Source: a bacterium HR28 (GTDB lineage Bacteria; Chloroflexota; Chloroflexia; Thermomicrobiales; Thermomicrobiaceae). Taken from it: DNA of 64,000 bases. The stretch covers positions 1,323,554 to 1,387,553 of the forward strand of contig BEIE01000001.1 in NCBI GenBank assembly GCA_002898255.1, read 5' to 3'. A program made the position numbers and the translations under genes. The notes below the pieces were generated by a model. That model ran no database searches, was not told the origin of the DNA, and was given only the letters and a program-made list of their open reading frames with translations. Shown in pieces: positions 43,626 to 51,898 of this stretch (the stretch's first letter is position 1; every line of letters starts with the position of its first letter).

Positions 43626-43689
43626 GTCTCACCAGCAAAGCACATCGCACAACAGAGTGGCGAGACCAAAACGTCCTGGAGAACTGCGT

Positions 43690-43723
43690 CCGGAGCCCCC
43701 AGCCTCCCACCTGGGGGCTCCGG
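43690..43723 (+). terminator. rpsA terminator hairpin
   Basis: CCGGAGCCCCCAG (43690-43702) pairs perfectly with CTGGGGGCTCCGG (43711-43723) around an 8-base loop. Only CTTCCTGAC follows, so the U-tract is poor. Confidence 0.7.
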
Positions 43724-43749
43724 CTTCCTGACAGATGGCTTCCCGGGAT

Positions 43750-43778
43750 TTGGAGATAGTGCCCAAGGGGAGTACACT
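43750..43778 (+). promoter_or_regulatory. clpC promoter
   Basis: TTGGAG (43750-43755) and TACACT (43773-43778) lie 17 bases apart, with a leader of about 110 bases before clpC. No CIRCE or CtsR-like repeat is visible. A small hairpin (CGGGC/GCCCG, 43870-43883) abuts the ribosome site. Confidence 0.6.
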
Positions 43779-43895
43779 TCATCGGTGCAGGAGGTGAGAC
43801 GCAGTAGCCGAGGGCGTGCGGGGTTACTCGCCACAGCGCCTTTATCAACATCTCTCGAGAGAAGGGAAACGGGCGTTCGCCCGGGAGAGTGTGCT

Positions 43896-46349
43896 ATGGC
43901 GGATAAGTTCGAAAAGTTCACGGAACGAGCACGGAAAGTGCTCGCGCTGGCGCAGGAAGAAGCGCGGCGGTTCAATCACAACTACATCGGGACGGAGCAT
44001 CTGCTCCTCGGCCTTGTGCGCGAGGGGGAAGGGGTCGCTGCGCGCGTGCTGCAGAGCATGGGCGTGCAGTTGCCTAAGGTGCGGAGCGCCGTCGAGTTCA
44101 TCATCGGGCGCGGGGAGAGTACGGTCGTCGGTGAGATCGGGCTTACTCCTCGAGCGCGCAAGGTCATTGAGTATGCGGTCGACGAGGCGCGTCGTCTTGG
44201 ACACCACTACATTGGCACAGAGCACCTCCTGCTGGGTCTCGTCCGTGAGGGCGAGGGGATCGCTGCTGGAGTGCTGGAGAGCCTTGGGGTGAACCTGGAG
44301 AAGGTGCGCCAGCAGGTGCTGCAGGTCCTGGCTCAAGGCACGGCCTATCAGCAGCGTGCACAACAGACAAAGACGCCGTATCTCGATGCGCTGGGGTTCG
44401 ACCTGACCGAAGCTGCTCGTTTGGGGAAGCTTGACCCAGTCATCGGGCGCCAGAATGAGATCGAGCGCGTCATGCAGATTCTGTCACGGCGCACAAAGAA
44501 CAACCCGGCACTGATTGGGGAACCGGGTGTCGGGAAGACGGCAATCGTGGAGGGTCTGGCGCAGCGGATTGTCGCTGGCGATGTGCCAGAGCCGTTGCAG
44601 GGTAAGCGTCTTGTCGCGCTCGATATCGGAGCACTGGTGGCAGGAACCAAGTACCGTGGGGAGTTTGAAGAGCGGCTGAAGAAGATCGTCGCCGAGGTGA
44701 AGGAATCGGGCACGATTCTCTTCATCGACGAACTCCACACCCTGGTTGGTGCTGGTGCGGCCGAGGGTGCCGTTGATGCTGCGAACATCCTGAAGCCGGC
44801 GCTCTCGCGCGGAGAGGTGCAGACGATCGGCGCGACAACGCTCGATGAATACCGGAAGTACATCGAGCGCGATGCTGCCCTGGAGCGGCGCTTCCAGCCG
44901 GTCATCGTCAATGAGCCGACCGTGGAGGAAACGATCGAGATCCTGAAGGGGATCCGCGAGCGGTACGAGGAGCACCACAAGCTGAAGATCTCAGATGGTG
45001 CGCTCCATGCGGCAGCGGTGCTTGCTGCCCGCTACGTGACTGATCGGTTCCTCCCGGACAAGGCGATCGATCTCGTGGACGAGGCTGCATCGCGCGTGCG
45101 CATGTACCGCTCGGCTTCACCGCCGTCGCTCAAGGAAGCGCGGCGCGGCTTGGAGTCGCTGCGTCGTGAGCTGGATGCGGCGGTGGCAAGCCAGGAGTTC
45201 GAGTTGGCAGCAGAGCTCCGCGAGCGTGAGCGGCAGCTGGTGCAGCGCATCCAGGAGCTCGAGCAGCATTGGCGGGAGGAGCAAGGGCAGGAAGAGCCCG
45301 TGGTGACGGAGGAGGACATCGCACAGGTCGTCTCCATGTGGACCGGCATCCCGCTCACCCGCTTGCATACCGAGGAGAGCGAGCGGCTGCTGCACATGGA
45401 GGAGGCACTGCACGAGCGCGTGATCGGGCAGGATGAGGCCATCTCGACGCTCGCGCGGGCTGTGCGGCGTGCACGGGCTGGTCTGAAGGATCCGCGGCGG
45501 CCGATTGGGACCTTCATCTTCCTCGGGCCGACCGGGGTTGGGAAGACATTGTTGGCACGCGCCCTGGCCGAATTCATGTTCGGAAGTGAGGATGCGCTCA
45601 TCAAGATCGATATGAGCGAGTTCATGGAGCGGCACACCGTGTCGCGCTTGGTCGGGGCGCCTCCGGGGTACATCGGCTACGAGGAAGGTGGGCAGCTGAC
45701 GGAGGCGGTACGGCGTAAGCCCTACTCGGTCATCCTTCTCGACGAAATCGAGAAGGCGCATCCGGAAGCGTTCAACATCCTCCTGCAGATTATGGAGGAT
45801 GGGAATCTCACGGATGCGAAGGGCCGACGCGTCGACTTCCGGAATACGATCCTGATCATGACTTCGAACATTGGCGCGGAGTTGATCCAGCGCGAGGGCA
45901 CACTGGGCTTCGCTGTGGCTGAGGATCCGGCGAAGAAGGCGCAGATTGACTACCAGGCGATGAAGGACAAGGTGCTCTCGCAGTTGAAGCAGACCTTCCG
46001 GCCGGAGTTCCTCAACCGGATCGACGCGGTGATCGTCTTCCATCCGCTGACGCCGGAGCACGTGCGTCAGATCGTTGACCTGGAGTTGAAACGGATCCGG
46101 AAGCAGCTGGCCGAGCAGCAGATCGGCCTGGAGGTGACCGACGCTGCCAAGGATCTCCTGGCGAAGCGCGGTTACGATCGGCAGTTCGGCGCGCGGCCAC
46201 TGCGGCGGATTATCCAGAACCTGATCGAAGATCCGCTGGCCGAGGCGATTCTGGCAGGACGCTTCAAGCCAGGCTCTACCGTACTCATTGACGTGCGGGA
46301 CGAGCTGCTGACGATCGAGCCAGCAGAGGTTCTCAGCACTGTCTCCTAA
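43896..46349 (+). CDS. clpC: ATP-dependent Clp protease ATP-binding subunit ClpC
   Basis: An 817-residue Hsp100 unfoldase. Two Clp N repeats occupy residues 1-145 ([19 protein letters not shown] appears twice). The first AAA+ module has GEPGVGKTA and [14 protein letters not shown]-like coiled middle domain (about 410-460) includes [19 protein letters not shown]. The second AAA+ module has [20 protein letters not shown] and [10 protein letters not shown], and the ClpP-docking region lies near LGFAVAED. With ClpP it degrades unfolded or tagged proteins. The frame runs open upstream from 43785; ATG 43896 follows GGGAGAG. The usual Firmicutes partners ctsR, mcsA and mcsB are not adjacent. Confidence 0.95.
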   Translation: MADKFEKFTERARKVLALAQEEARRFNHNYIGTEHLLLGLVREGEGVAARVLQSMGVQLPKVRSAVEFIIGRGESTVVGEIGLTPRARKVIEYAVDEARRLGHHYIGTEHLLLGLVREGEGIAAGVLESLGVNLEKVRQQVLQVLAQGTAYQQRAQQTKTPYLDALGFDLTEAARLGKLDPVIGRQNEIERVMQILSRRTKNNPALIGEPGVGKTAIVEGLAQRIVAGDVPEPLQGKRLVALDIGALVAGTKYRGEFEERLKKIVAEVKESGTILFIDELHTLVGAGAAEGAVDAANILKPALSRGEVQTIGATTLDEYRKYIERDAALERRFQPVIVNEPTVEETIEILKGIRERYEEHHKLKISDGALHAAAVLAARYVTDRFLPDKAIDLVDEAASRVRMYRSASPPSLKEARRGLESLRRELDAAVASQEFELAAELRERERQLVQRIQELEQHWREEQGQEEPVVTEEDIAQVVSMWTGIPLTRLHTEESERLLHMEEALHERVIGQDEAISTLARAVRRARAGLKDPRRPIGTFIFLGPTGVGKTLLARALAEFMFGSEDALIKIDMSEFMERHTVSRLVGAPPGYIGYEEGGQLTEAVRRKPYSVILLDEIEKAHPEAFNILLQIMEDGNLTDAKGRRVDFRNTILIMTSNIGAELIQREGTLGFAVAEDPAKKAQIDYQAMKDKVLSQLKQTFRPEFLNRIDAVIVFHPLTPEHVRQIVDLELKRIRKQLAEQQIGLEVTDAAKDLLAKRGYDRQFGARPLRRIIQNLIEDPLAEAILAGRFKPGSTVLIDVRDELLTIEPAEVLSTVS

Positions 46350-46368
46350 CTGAGATTGGTATTGGCAG

Positions 46369-46402
46369 GAATGCGGCACCGGAGAATTCCGGTGCCGCAT
46401 TC
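46369..46402. terminator. 15-bp hairpin between clpC and radA
   Basis: GAATGCGGCACCGGA (46369-46383) pairs perfectly with TCCGGTGCCGCATTC (46388-46402) around a GAAT tetraloop, 20 bases after the clpC stop. The following bases GTTATACTT contain a possible -10 (TATACT, 46405-46410) for radA rather than a true U-tract. Confidence 0.7.
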
Positions 46403-46451
46403 GTTATACTTCTGGGCGAACGAGTGTTCGCGTTAACTGATCGGGGGCAGT

Positions 46452-47864
46452 GTGTCACGAGGGCGTCAGCGGCGGAGAACAGTGTGGACTTGTCAGGCCT
46501 GCGGCCTGGAGAGTCCAGGGTACTTCGGGCGGTGTCCGTCGTGTGGAGCGTGGGGCTCGATGGTCGAGAAGACTGTCGAGTCGTCCTCCGGGAAGGCCCC
46601 TGAGACAGGCGGTGGAACGCGACCACAGCGTCTTTCTCAAGTGAGGAGTGCTGAGGGACGACGTCTCACGCTTGGCTTGCCGGAGTTCGACCGCGTGCTT
46701 GGTGGAGGTCTTGTCCCCGGATCACTGGTTCTGCTCGGGGGCGATCCTGGCATCGGGAAGTCGACGCTCCTGTTGCAGGTCGCTCTCCGTTTAGCGGAAT
46801 ACGGTCAGGAGGTCCTGTACGTGGCAGCGGAGGAATCGCCGGAACAGATTAAGCTCCGCGCCGATCGACTCGGGTCCGTCAGTGATGGCGTTGTTGTTCT
46901 CCCCGAGACAGCTCTCGATCGTGTACTCGAGACTGCCGAGGAACTCCGGCCGACGATGATCGTCGTCGATTCCATTCAGACTGTCTATCTGACCGCGCTC
47001 GAATCCTCGCCAGGTAGCGTATCGCAGCTCCGCGACTGTACAGCGCAGCTCCTCCGGTTTGCAAAACAGACTGCGACGCCTATTTTCTTGGTCGGTCACG
47101 TCACGAAGGAAGGCTTGATTGCTGGTCCGCGGGTAGTTGAGCATATGGTCGACGTGGTCCTCTACCTGGAGGGGGAACGCTTTTACCAGCACCGAATTCT
47201 GCGCGCGGTAAAGAACCGGTTCGGGTCGACGAACGAGATCGGCGTCTTTGAGATGACCGATTCTGGACTGCGGGATGTTGGGAATCCTTCGGAGTTGTTC
47301 CTCGCCGAGCGAGTTCGGGATGCCCCAGGAAGCGCGGTCGTCGTTGCGCTGGAAGGCACGCGTCCAATCCTGATCGAGGTACAAGCGCTGACAAGCCCAG
47401 CTGGCTACGGAACGCCTCGCCGTGTTGCCACGGGATTCGATGCCACACGCTTGCAGCTGCTTGTCGCTGTGCTGACGAAGCATGCAGGGCTTCGCCTTGC
47501 GGACCAGGACGTGTTCGTTAATGTGACCGGCGGTATTCGTCTCGTTGAGCCAGCAGCGGACCTCGGGGTCGCACTTGCGATCGCCTCGTCAGCGAGCGGG
47601 ATTCCGCTGGATCCTACGGCTGTCTACATTGGCGAGCTTGGACTGGCAGGCGAGGTCCGCGGTGTCCACGCCTTGGAGCGTCGGTTGCAGGAAGCTGCGA
47701 GGTTGGGTTTCGAGCGTGCATTCGTCCCAGCATCCAGCCGAGTGGCGAGCTTGTCTGCCGAACTCCGACTGATCCCCATTAGTTCGTTAGCCGAGGCGGT
47801 CAGCGCGCTCGCGGCACAGGCGGTGCGTTCGCGGCAGAACGGGAGCGAGCTGTCGCCTGGATGA
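46452..47864 (+). CDS. radA: DNA repair protein RadA
   Basis: A 470-residue RecA-like ATPase that drives branch migration in recombinational repair. The N-terminal zinc finger is CQACGLESPGYFGRCPSCGAW. Walker A is LLGGDPGIGKSTLLLQ, and the RadA-specific KNRFGSTNEIGVFEM motif is present. The C-terminal Lon-like domain contains DVFVNVTGGIRLVEPAADLGVALAIASS. GTG is the start. clpC followed by radA is a known gene order. Its last 65 bases overlap murG on the opposite strand. Confidence 0.95.
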   Translation: MSRGRQRRRTVWTCQACGLESPGYFGRCPSCGAWGSMVEKTVESSSGKAPETGGGTRPQRLSQVRSAEGRRLTLGLPEFDRVLGGGLVPGSLVLLGGDPGIGKSTLLLQVALRLAEYGQEVLYVAAEESPEQIKLRADRLGSVSDGVVVLPETALDRVLETAEELRPTMIVVDSIQTVYLTALESSPGSVSQLRDCTAQLLRFAKQTATPIFLVGHVTKEGLIAGPRVVEHMVDVVLYLEGERFYQHRILRAVKNRFGSTNEIGVFEMTDSGLRDVGNPSELFLAERVRDAPGSAVVVALEGTRPILIEVQALTSPAGYGTPRRVATGFDATRLQLLVAVLTKHAGLRLADQDVFVNVTGGIRLVEPAADLGVALAIASSASGIPLDPTAVYIGELGLAGEVRGVHALERRLQEAARLGFERAFVPASSRVASLSAELRLIPISSLAEAVSALAAQAVRSRQNGSELSPG

Positions 47865-48966
47865 GGTCCGCCAGGCGCTCAGCTGCGTCGGGAACGGCCA
47901 GAACCTTTCCCCGTTGTCCCATTGCCGCAAGTGCTTCTCGGTCCGCAACCAACCTCTCGACCAGTGCGACGATACGTTGAGGGGTCAAGTCGCGCTGTGG
48001 CAGGAGAATCGCGCTCCCGAGATCATTGAGCAGGCGCGCGTTGGCGGTCTGCTCGTCGCCGCGTGCCCCAGGGAGAGGGACGAGAATCGCGGGTTTGCCG
48101 AGTGCGGCGAGCTCGGCGACGGTGCTGGCACCAGCCCGGCTGATGACGAGATCGGCGGCGGCATAGACATCTGGGAGTTCCTCGGTGAGAAACTCGACCA
48201 CCGCGTATCGTCTTTGCAGCGGATACGGAAGCGTGCTGCGTCGCTCGACCAGGCGAGGCAAATCGCCATTGATGCGTGCTGGCCCGCACTGGTGCAACAC
48301 TTGAACGCTCTTCACAAGGTCAGGTAAGGCGGCGGCGATAGCCTGATTGAGTGCGTGTGCGCCCAGAACGCCGCCAGTCACATAGACGAGTGGGAGATCC
48401 TTGGTAAAACCGAAGTGCTCGAGAGCACGTTGGGCGTCGCCTCGGAAGAGTTCACGGCGGATAGGGAGGCCGGTGTGGACAATAGCGGACCTACTGTGCC
48501 GGAGCCGTGAACGCGTCGCTTCGAAGGAAATCGCGACTGCGTCAGCGAACCGTGCGGCAATCCGTGTCGCAAGACCCGCGATGGCCGTCTGCTCGTGGAT
48601 GACGATTGGAACCCGATTGAGCCAGCCACCGATGACGACGGGCACACTGACGTACCCACCTGTTCCGAAGACCACATCTGGGCGGAAAGTACGAATCAAA
48701 GAAGCTGCAGCGAGAATACCGAGAGGGACGGCGGCGAGGTCAAGGAGCGTACGCGGGGTCGGATCCCGGCGGAGTTTCCCGGTGGGAATCCACCGGAAGG
48801 GGATATTGTTCTGCTCAGCAAAGCGTCGTTCGACGCCGCGGCGTGAACCGATCCAGAGCACTTCCACATCGATTTGAGCGCGCAATGCGTCCAATGCTGC
48901 GAGGGCTGGTACGGTGTGACCACCGGTTCCGCCGCCGCCAATCACGAGACGCAATGGCCGTGTCAT
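47800..48966 (-). CDS. murG: UDP-N-acetylglucosamine--lipid I N-acetylglucosaminyltransferase
   Basis: A 388-residue GT28 glycosyltransferase making lipid II on the cytoplasmic membrane face. It begins LRLVIGGGGTGGHTVPALA (glycine-rich loop). FGTGGYVSVPVVIGGWLNRVPIVIHEQ is in the N-domain, VTGGVLGAHALNQAIAAAL follows, and AADLVISRAGASTVAELAALGKPAILVPLPGARGDEQTANA is the UDP-sugar site. ATG 48966 has GGGGGAGG just upstream. The gene is alone, not in a dcw cluster, and its 3' end overlaps radA by 65 bases in the antisense direction. Confidence 0.93.
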   Translation of the reverse strand: MTRPLRLVIGGGGTGGHTVPALAALDALRAQIDVEVLWIGSRRGVERRFAEQNNIPFRWIPTGKLRRDPTPRTLLDLAAVPLGILAAASLIRTFRPDVVFGTGGYVSVPVVIGGWLNRVPIVIHEQTAIAGLATRIAARFADAVAISFEATRSRLRHSRSAIVHTGLPIRRELFRGDAQRALEHFGFTKDLPLVYVTGGVLGAHALNQAIAAALPDLVKSVQVLHQCGPARINGDLPRLVERRSTLPYPLQRRYAVVEFLTEELPDVYAAADLVISRAGASTVAELAALGKPAILVPLPGARGDEQTANARLLNDLGSAILLPQRDLTPQRIVALVERLVADREALAAMGQRGKVLAVPDAAERLADLIQATARSRSAANAPPVPRAR

Positions 48967-49111
48967 GCCTCCCCCGTTCCCTTTATCTGCAGATAGTACC
49001 GCGGGAAGGCGCAGGAGAGTGGTGGTCACAATGGCGGTAGAATTGGACGGTGACGCCGTACCGCAGCAGCGGTGTTAGCGGCTATCCTTGGTTTGCATGA
49101 GGAGATAAGCA

Positions 49112-49630
49112 GTGCGGACTCGAGGGTGGGAGATTGTCGCGAGCGTCGCTGCCGTGGTGCTGCTTGTCGACCAGATCAGCAAGGCGCTCGTCCTCGCCTA
49201 TCTGGCACCAGGTGGCCCCGTCAGTGAGGTCGTGCTCATTCCTCGTATTCTTCGCCTCTTCTACGTTGAGAATACCGGAGCCGCATTTGGGCTCTTCCAA
49301 GGAAAGAATCCTCTGTTGGCTCTCTTGGCGCTCGCGGTTGTCGTTGTCCTTGCTGTATGGTTCCGTGCACTTGTCGCATCCTGGCCTGGAGCTGTGGCAT
49401 TAGGCCTGCAGCTTGGTGGTGCGCTGGGAAACCTCGTTGATCGCTTCCGCCATGGATTCGTGGTGGACTTCATTGATTTCTCGTTTTGGCCGACCTTCAA
49501 CGTTGCAGATAGCGCGATCACCATCGGAGTGTTGTTACTGGTTGGCCTGCTTGTGTGGCCGGAGGTGACGCGGACACCGATAGATGGGAGCCGGACCGAA
49601 CGGATTGATGCGGAGCAGCGCACACGATGA
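49112..49630 (+). CDS. lspA: lipoprotein signal peptidase (signal peptidase II)
   Basis: A 172-residue aspartyl protease with four transmembrane helices that removes signal peptides from prolipoproteins. Conserved motifs: VVLLVDQISKALV, VENTGAAFGLFQG, LGGALGNLVDRFRHGFVVDFIDF and WPTFNVADSAITIG, which carry the two catalytic Asp residues (LVDR and NVAD). GTG 49112 is preceded by GAGGAG. The stop overlaps the ATG of the pseudouridine synthase gene (ATGA); lspA before an rluD-type gene is a widespread pair. Confidence 0.96.
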   Translation: MRTRGWEIVASVAAVVLLVDQISKALVLAYLAPGGPVSEVVLIPRILRLFYVENTGAAFGLFQGKNPLLALLALAVVVVLAVWFRALVASWPGAVALGLQLGGALGNLVDRFRHGFVVDFIDFSFWPTFNVADSAITIGVLLLVGLLVWPEVTRTPIDGSRTERIDAEQRTR

Positions 49631-50595
49631 CGACCCAACCCCAAGAAGCAATACGGCTGGTTTTGCAAATTTCTGAGCGAGAGCACGGGGAGCGGCTCGA
49701 CAAGCTCATCGCAAGCCGGGTGACGGGGATGAGCCGCAGCTTCGTGCAACAGATGATGAAGCGGGGAGAGATCCTCGTCAACGGTGAGCCGTGCAAGCCT
49801 GCTCAACGAGTCCGTTATGGTGATCGCCTGGAGGTGTATCTGCCACCAGTCGCCCCGCCCAGCGATCTCGAGCCAGAGTATCTCCCGATCCCGGTGATCT
49901 ATGAGGATGACGATATTATCGTGTTCGATAAGCCGCCTGGGATCGTGACGCATCCTGCACCGGGACACGAGCATGGAACCCTCGTAAATGCACTGAAGGC
50001 GATTCGCCCTGACCTCCAAGTCCAACCAAGTCATCGACCGGGCATCGTGCATCGACTAGACAAGGACACGTCGGGGCTGCTCGTGGTCGCCAAGACGGAG
50101 CCGGCACGCCTCGCCTTACTGGAACAATGGCAGAGTCGAAGCGTTGTCAAAAAATACACGGCGCTGGTCCACGGTGTGGTCGAACCAGATTCCGGGACAA
50201 TCGATGCACCAATCAGCCGGGATCCACGTGAACGGACAAAGATGGCAGTTGTTCCGTGGGGACGGCCGGCTATCACGCACTTTCGCGTGATGGAACGCTT
50301 CCGTTGCGCAACACTCTTGGACGTTACGATTGAGACGGGACGGACGCACCAGATTCGCGTCCATTGTGCGTTCATTGGTCACCCAGTCGTCGGAGACCAA
50401 CAGTACGGAGGAGACCGTCCTTTCTGTGTCCCTGTCCCCCGGCAGTTTTTGCATGCCCGCTACTTGCGCTTTACTCTTCCGAGCACAGGCCAAACAATCG
50501 AGCTCGAGACGCCGTTGCCCTACGATCTCCGTCACGTTTTGGAGGCAATCCGCCAGTGTGAGCGCGAGGGTGTCCCGTGTTCGAACCGCGCCTGA
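49627..50595 (+). CDS. RluA/RluD-family 23S rRNA pseudouridine synthase
   Basis: A 322-residue pseudouridine synthase. An N-terminal S4 RNA-binding domain (GERLDKLIASRVTGMSRSFVQQMMKRGEILVNG) is followed by the catalytic domain with Asp in PGIVHRLDKDTSGLLVVAKT, YTALVHGVV, ETGRTHQIRVHCAFIGHPVVGDQQYGG and LHARYLRFTLP. The presence of the S4 domain and the pairing with lspA favour RluD (23S positions 1911/1915/1917), but specificity is inferred. Its end overlaps the kinase gene by 19 bases. Confidence 0.93.
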   Translation: MTTQPQEAIRLVLQISEREHGERLDKLIASRVTGMSRSFVQQMMKRGEILVNGEPCKPAQRVRYGDRLEVYLPPVAPPSDLEPEYLPIPVIYEDDDIIVFDKPPGIVTHPAPGHEHGTLVNALKAIRPDLQVQPSHRPGIVHRLDKDTSGLLVVAKTEPARLALLEQWQSRSVVKKYTALVHGVVEPDSGTIDAPISRDPRERTKMAVVPWGRPAITHFRVMERFRCATLLDVTIETGRTHQIRVHCAFIGHPVVGDQQYGGDRPFCVPVPRQFLHARYLRFTLPSTGQTIELETPLPYDLRHVLEAIRQCEREGVPCSNRA

Positions 50596-51887
50596 AACGT
50601 TTTGTTGAAGAACTCTTCCGTGAGGCTTTGAGTGCTGTCGATCCAGAACGGCTCGTCCGGGAGGCAATTGAACTGCGTGACAATGCGGTTCTCGTTCGTG
50701 GTATCCCGCATCGGCTCGGACGTGACAGCCGTCTTGTGGTCTTAGCACTCGGCAAAGCGGCAGTGCCAATGGCGCGTGGGGCACTGAGCGTGCTCGGGGG
50801 GCGGGTTGATCGCTGCGTGGTGGTCCCAAAGAGCGACAGTGAGGATTATGCTGAGCTGGAGCTGTGTCATGTTGTCCCGGGCAGTCATCCCCTCCCGGAC
50901 GCACGAAGTCTCCGAGCTGGGCATGCACTCTTGGAAGCGGTACGGGGGCTGAATCGGAACGATCTCGTTCTTGTTCTCCTGTCAGGTGGGGGATCTGCAT
51001 TAGCCGAGGTACCGCGCGCCCCCCTGGACTTAGATGATGTTCTGCTGACAGCGGAACGGTTACTTAAGGCTGGAGCCGATATCTGGCTGCTGAATGCAGT
51101 GCGGCGTCGTTTGAGCGAACTTAAGGGGGGCGGGCTCGCACGGGCAGCTGCACCAGCGCGCATTATCAATCTCATCGTTTCCGATGTATTGGGGAGCCCA
51201 CTTCCGGTAATTGCAAGCGGGCCAACAGTCGAGCCGGAAACGACGACCGAAGACATAGCAAGAACACTCAGACAACTCGATGTGTGGTTCGACCTTCCGG
51301 AAACAGTTCGCGCCATCCTGGAAGAGCCGGAGAGATCGTCGCTTCGGTTGGGAAATGTGCTCCAATCTGTCGTGCTGGCCGATGCGGCCGTGCTTGCGCG
51401 TGCGGCGGTCGAAGCATGCCGCGTGCGTGGACTTCCGGCGGTTCTGTGCGGCACGCGGTATACCGGCGAAGCAAGCCAATTTGGGCGCTTCTGGGCGACC
51501 CTCGCGCGCTCGGTACGGGAGGAGCGTCTACCGTGGGCACCGCCAGTCGCGTTGGTCGCGGCAGGTGAACTTACGGTGACCGTTCGGGGGGATGGACGCG
51601 GAGGCCGGAACACGGAAATGGCACTGGCAGCCGCGCTTGCGGTGGCTGGGGCGCGCGACATCACGATCGCGAGCCTAGCATCGGATGGGGACGACGGCAC
51701 AAGTGGAGCTGCCGGCGCTGTGGTTGATACAGGGACGGTCGACGCGTTGCGTGTTCTCGGTGTCGATGCTCGGGATGCATTGCACCGGAACGACTCCGCG
51801 ACGGCCCTGGCGGCGGTCGGAGCGCTTGTTGTCACTGGGTTGACGGGCACGAACGTCAATGATCTCTACATAGCGATCATTGACTAA
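50577..51887 (+). CDS. glycerate 2-kinase (GckA/MOFRL type)
   Basis: A 436-residue kinase of the DUF4147/MOFRL family that phosphorylates glycerate to 2-phosphoglycerate. Landmarks are LALGKAAVPMARGAL, VVPGSHPLPDARSL, VLLSGGGSALAEVPRAPL, NLIVSDVLGSPLPVIASGPTV in the N-terminal domain, and GGRNTEMALAAALAVAG, ASDGDDGTSGAAGAVVD and TGTNVNDLYIAIID in the C-terminal MOFRL domain. GTG 50577 has a GAGGG site. It is the last gene of the lspA operon and could use glycerate arising from the serine/glyoxylate route. Confidence 0.9.
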   Translation: MFEPRLKRFVEELFREALSAVDPERLVREAIELRDNAVLVRGIPHRLGRDSRLVVLALGKAAVPMARGALSVLGGRVDRCVVVPKSDSEDYAELELCHVVPGSHPLPDARSLRAGHALLEAVRGLNRNDLVLVLLSGGGSALAEVPRAPLDLDDVLLTAERLLKAGADIWLLNAVRRRLSELKGGGLARAAAPARIINLIVSDVLGSPLPVIASGPTVEPETTTEDIARTLRQLDVWFDLPETVRAILEEPERSSLRLGNVLQSVVLADAAVLARAAVEACRVRGLPAVLCGTRYTGEASQFGRFWATLARSVREERLPWAPPVALVAAGELTVTVRGDGRGGRNTEMALAAALAVAGARDITIASLASDGDDGTSGAAGAVVDTGTVDALRVLGVDARDALHRNDSATALAAVGALVVTGLTGTNVNDLYIAIID

Positions 51888-51898
51888 GCGAGCTGCGC

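Noticed and set aside
43785..43895. Upstream in-frame extension of clpC
   Set aside because: It covers the promoter and leader; the conserved Clp N domain begins right after ATG 43896, which has a ribosome site.
43724..43895. CIRCE or CtsR operator before clpC
   Set aside because: I looked for the inverted repeat TTAGCACTC-N9-GAGTGCTAA and for CtsR heptad repeats and found neither.
45117..46400. Minus-strand open frame (427 residues) opposite clpC
   Set aside because: Antisense of the conserved second AAA+ module; composition is that of a shadow frame.
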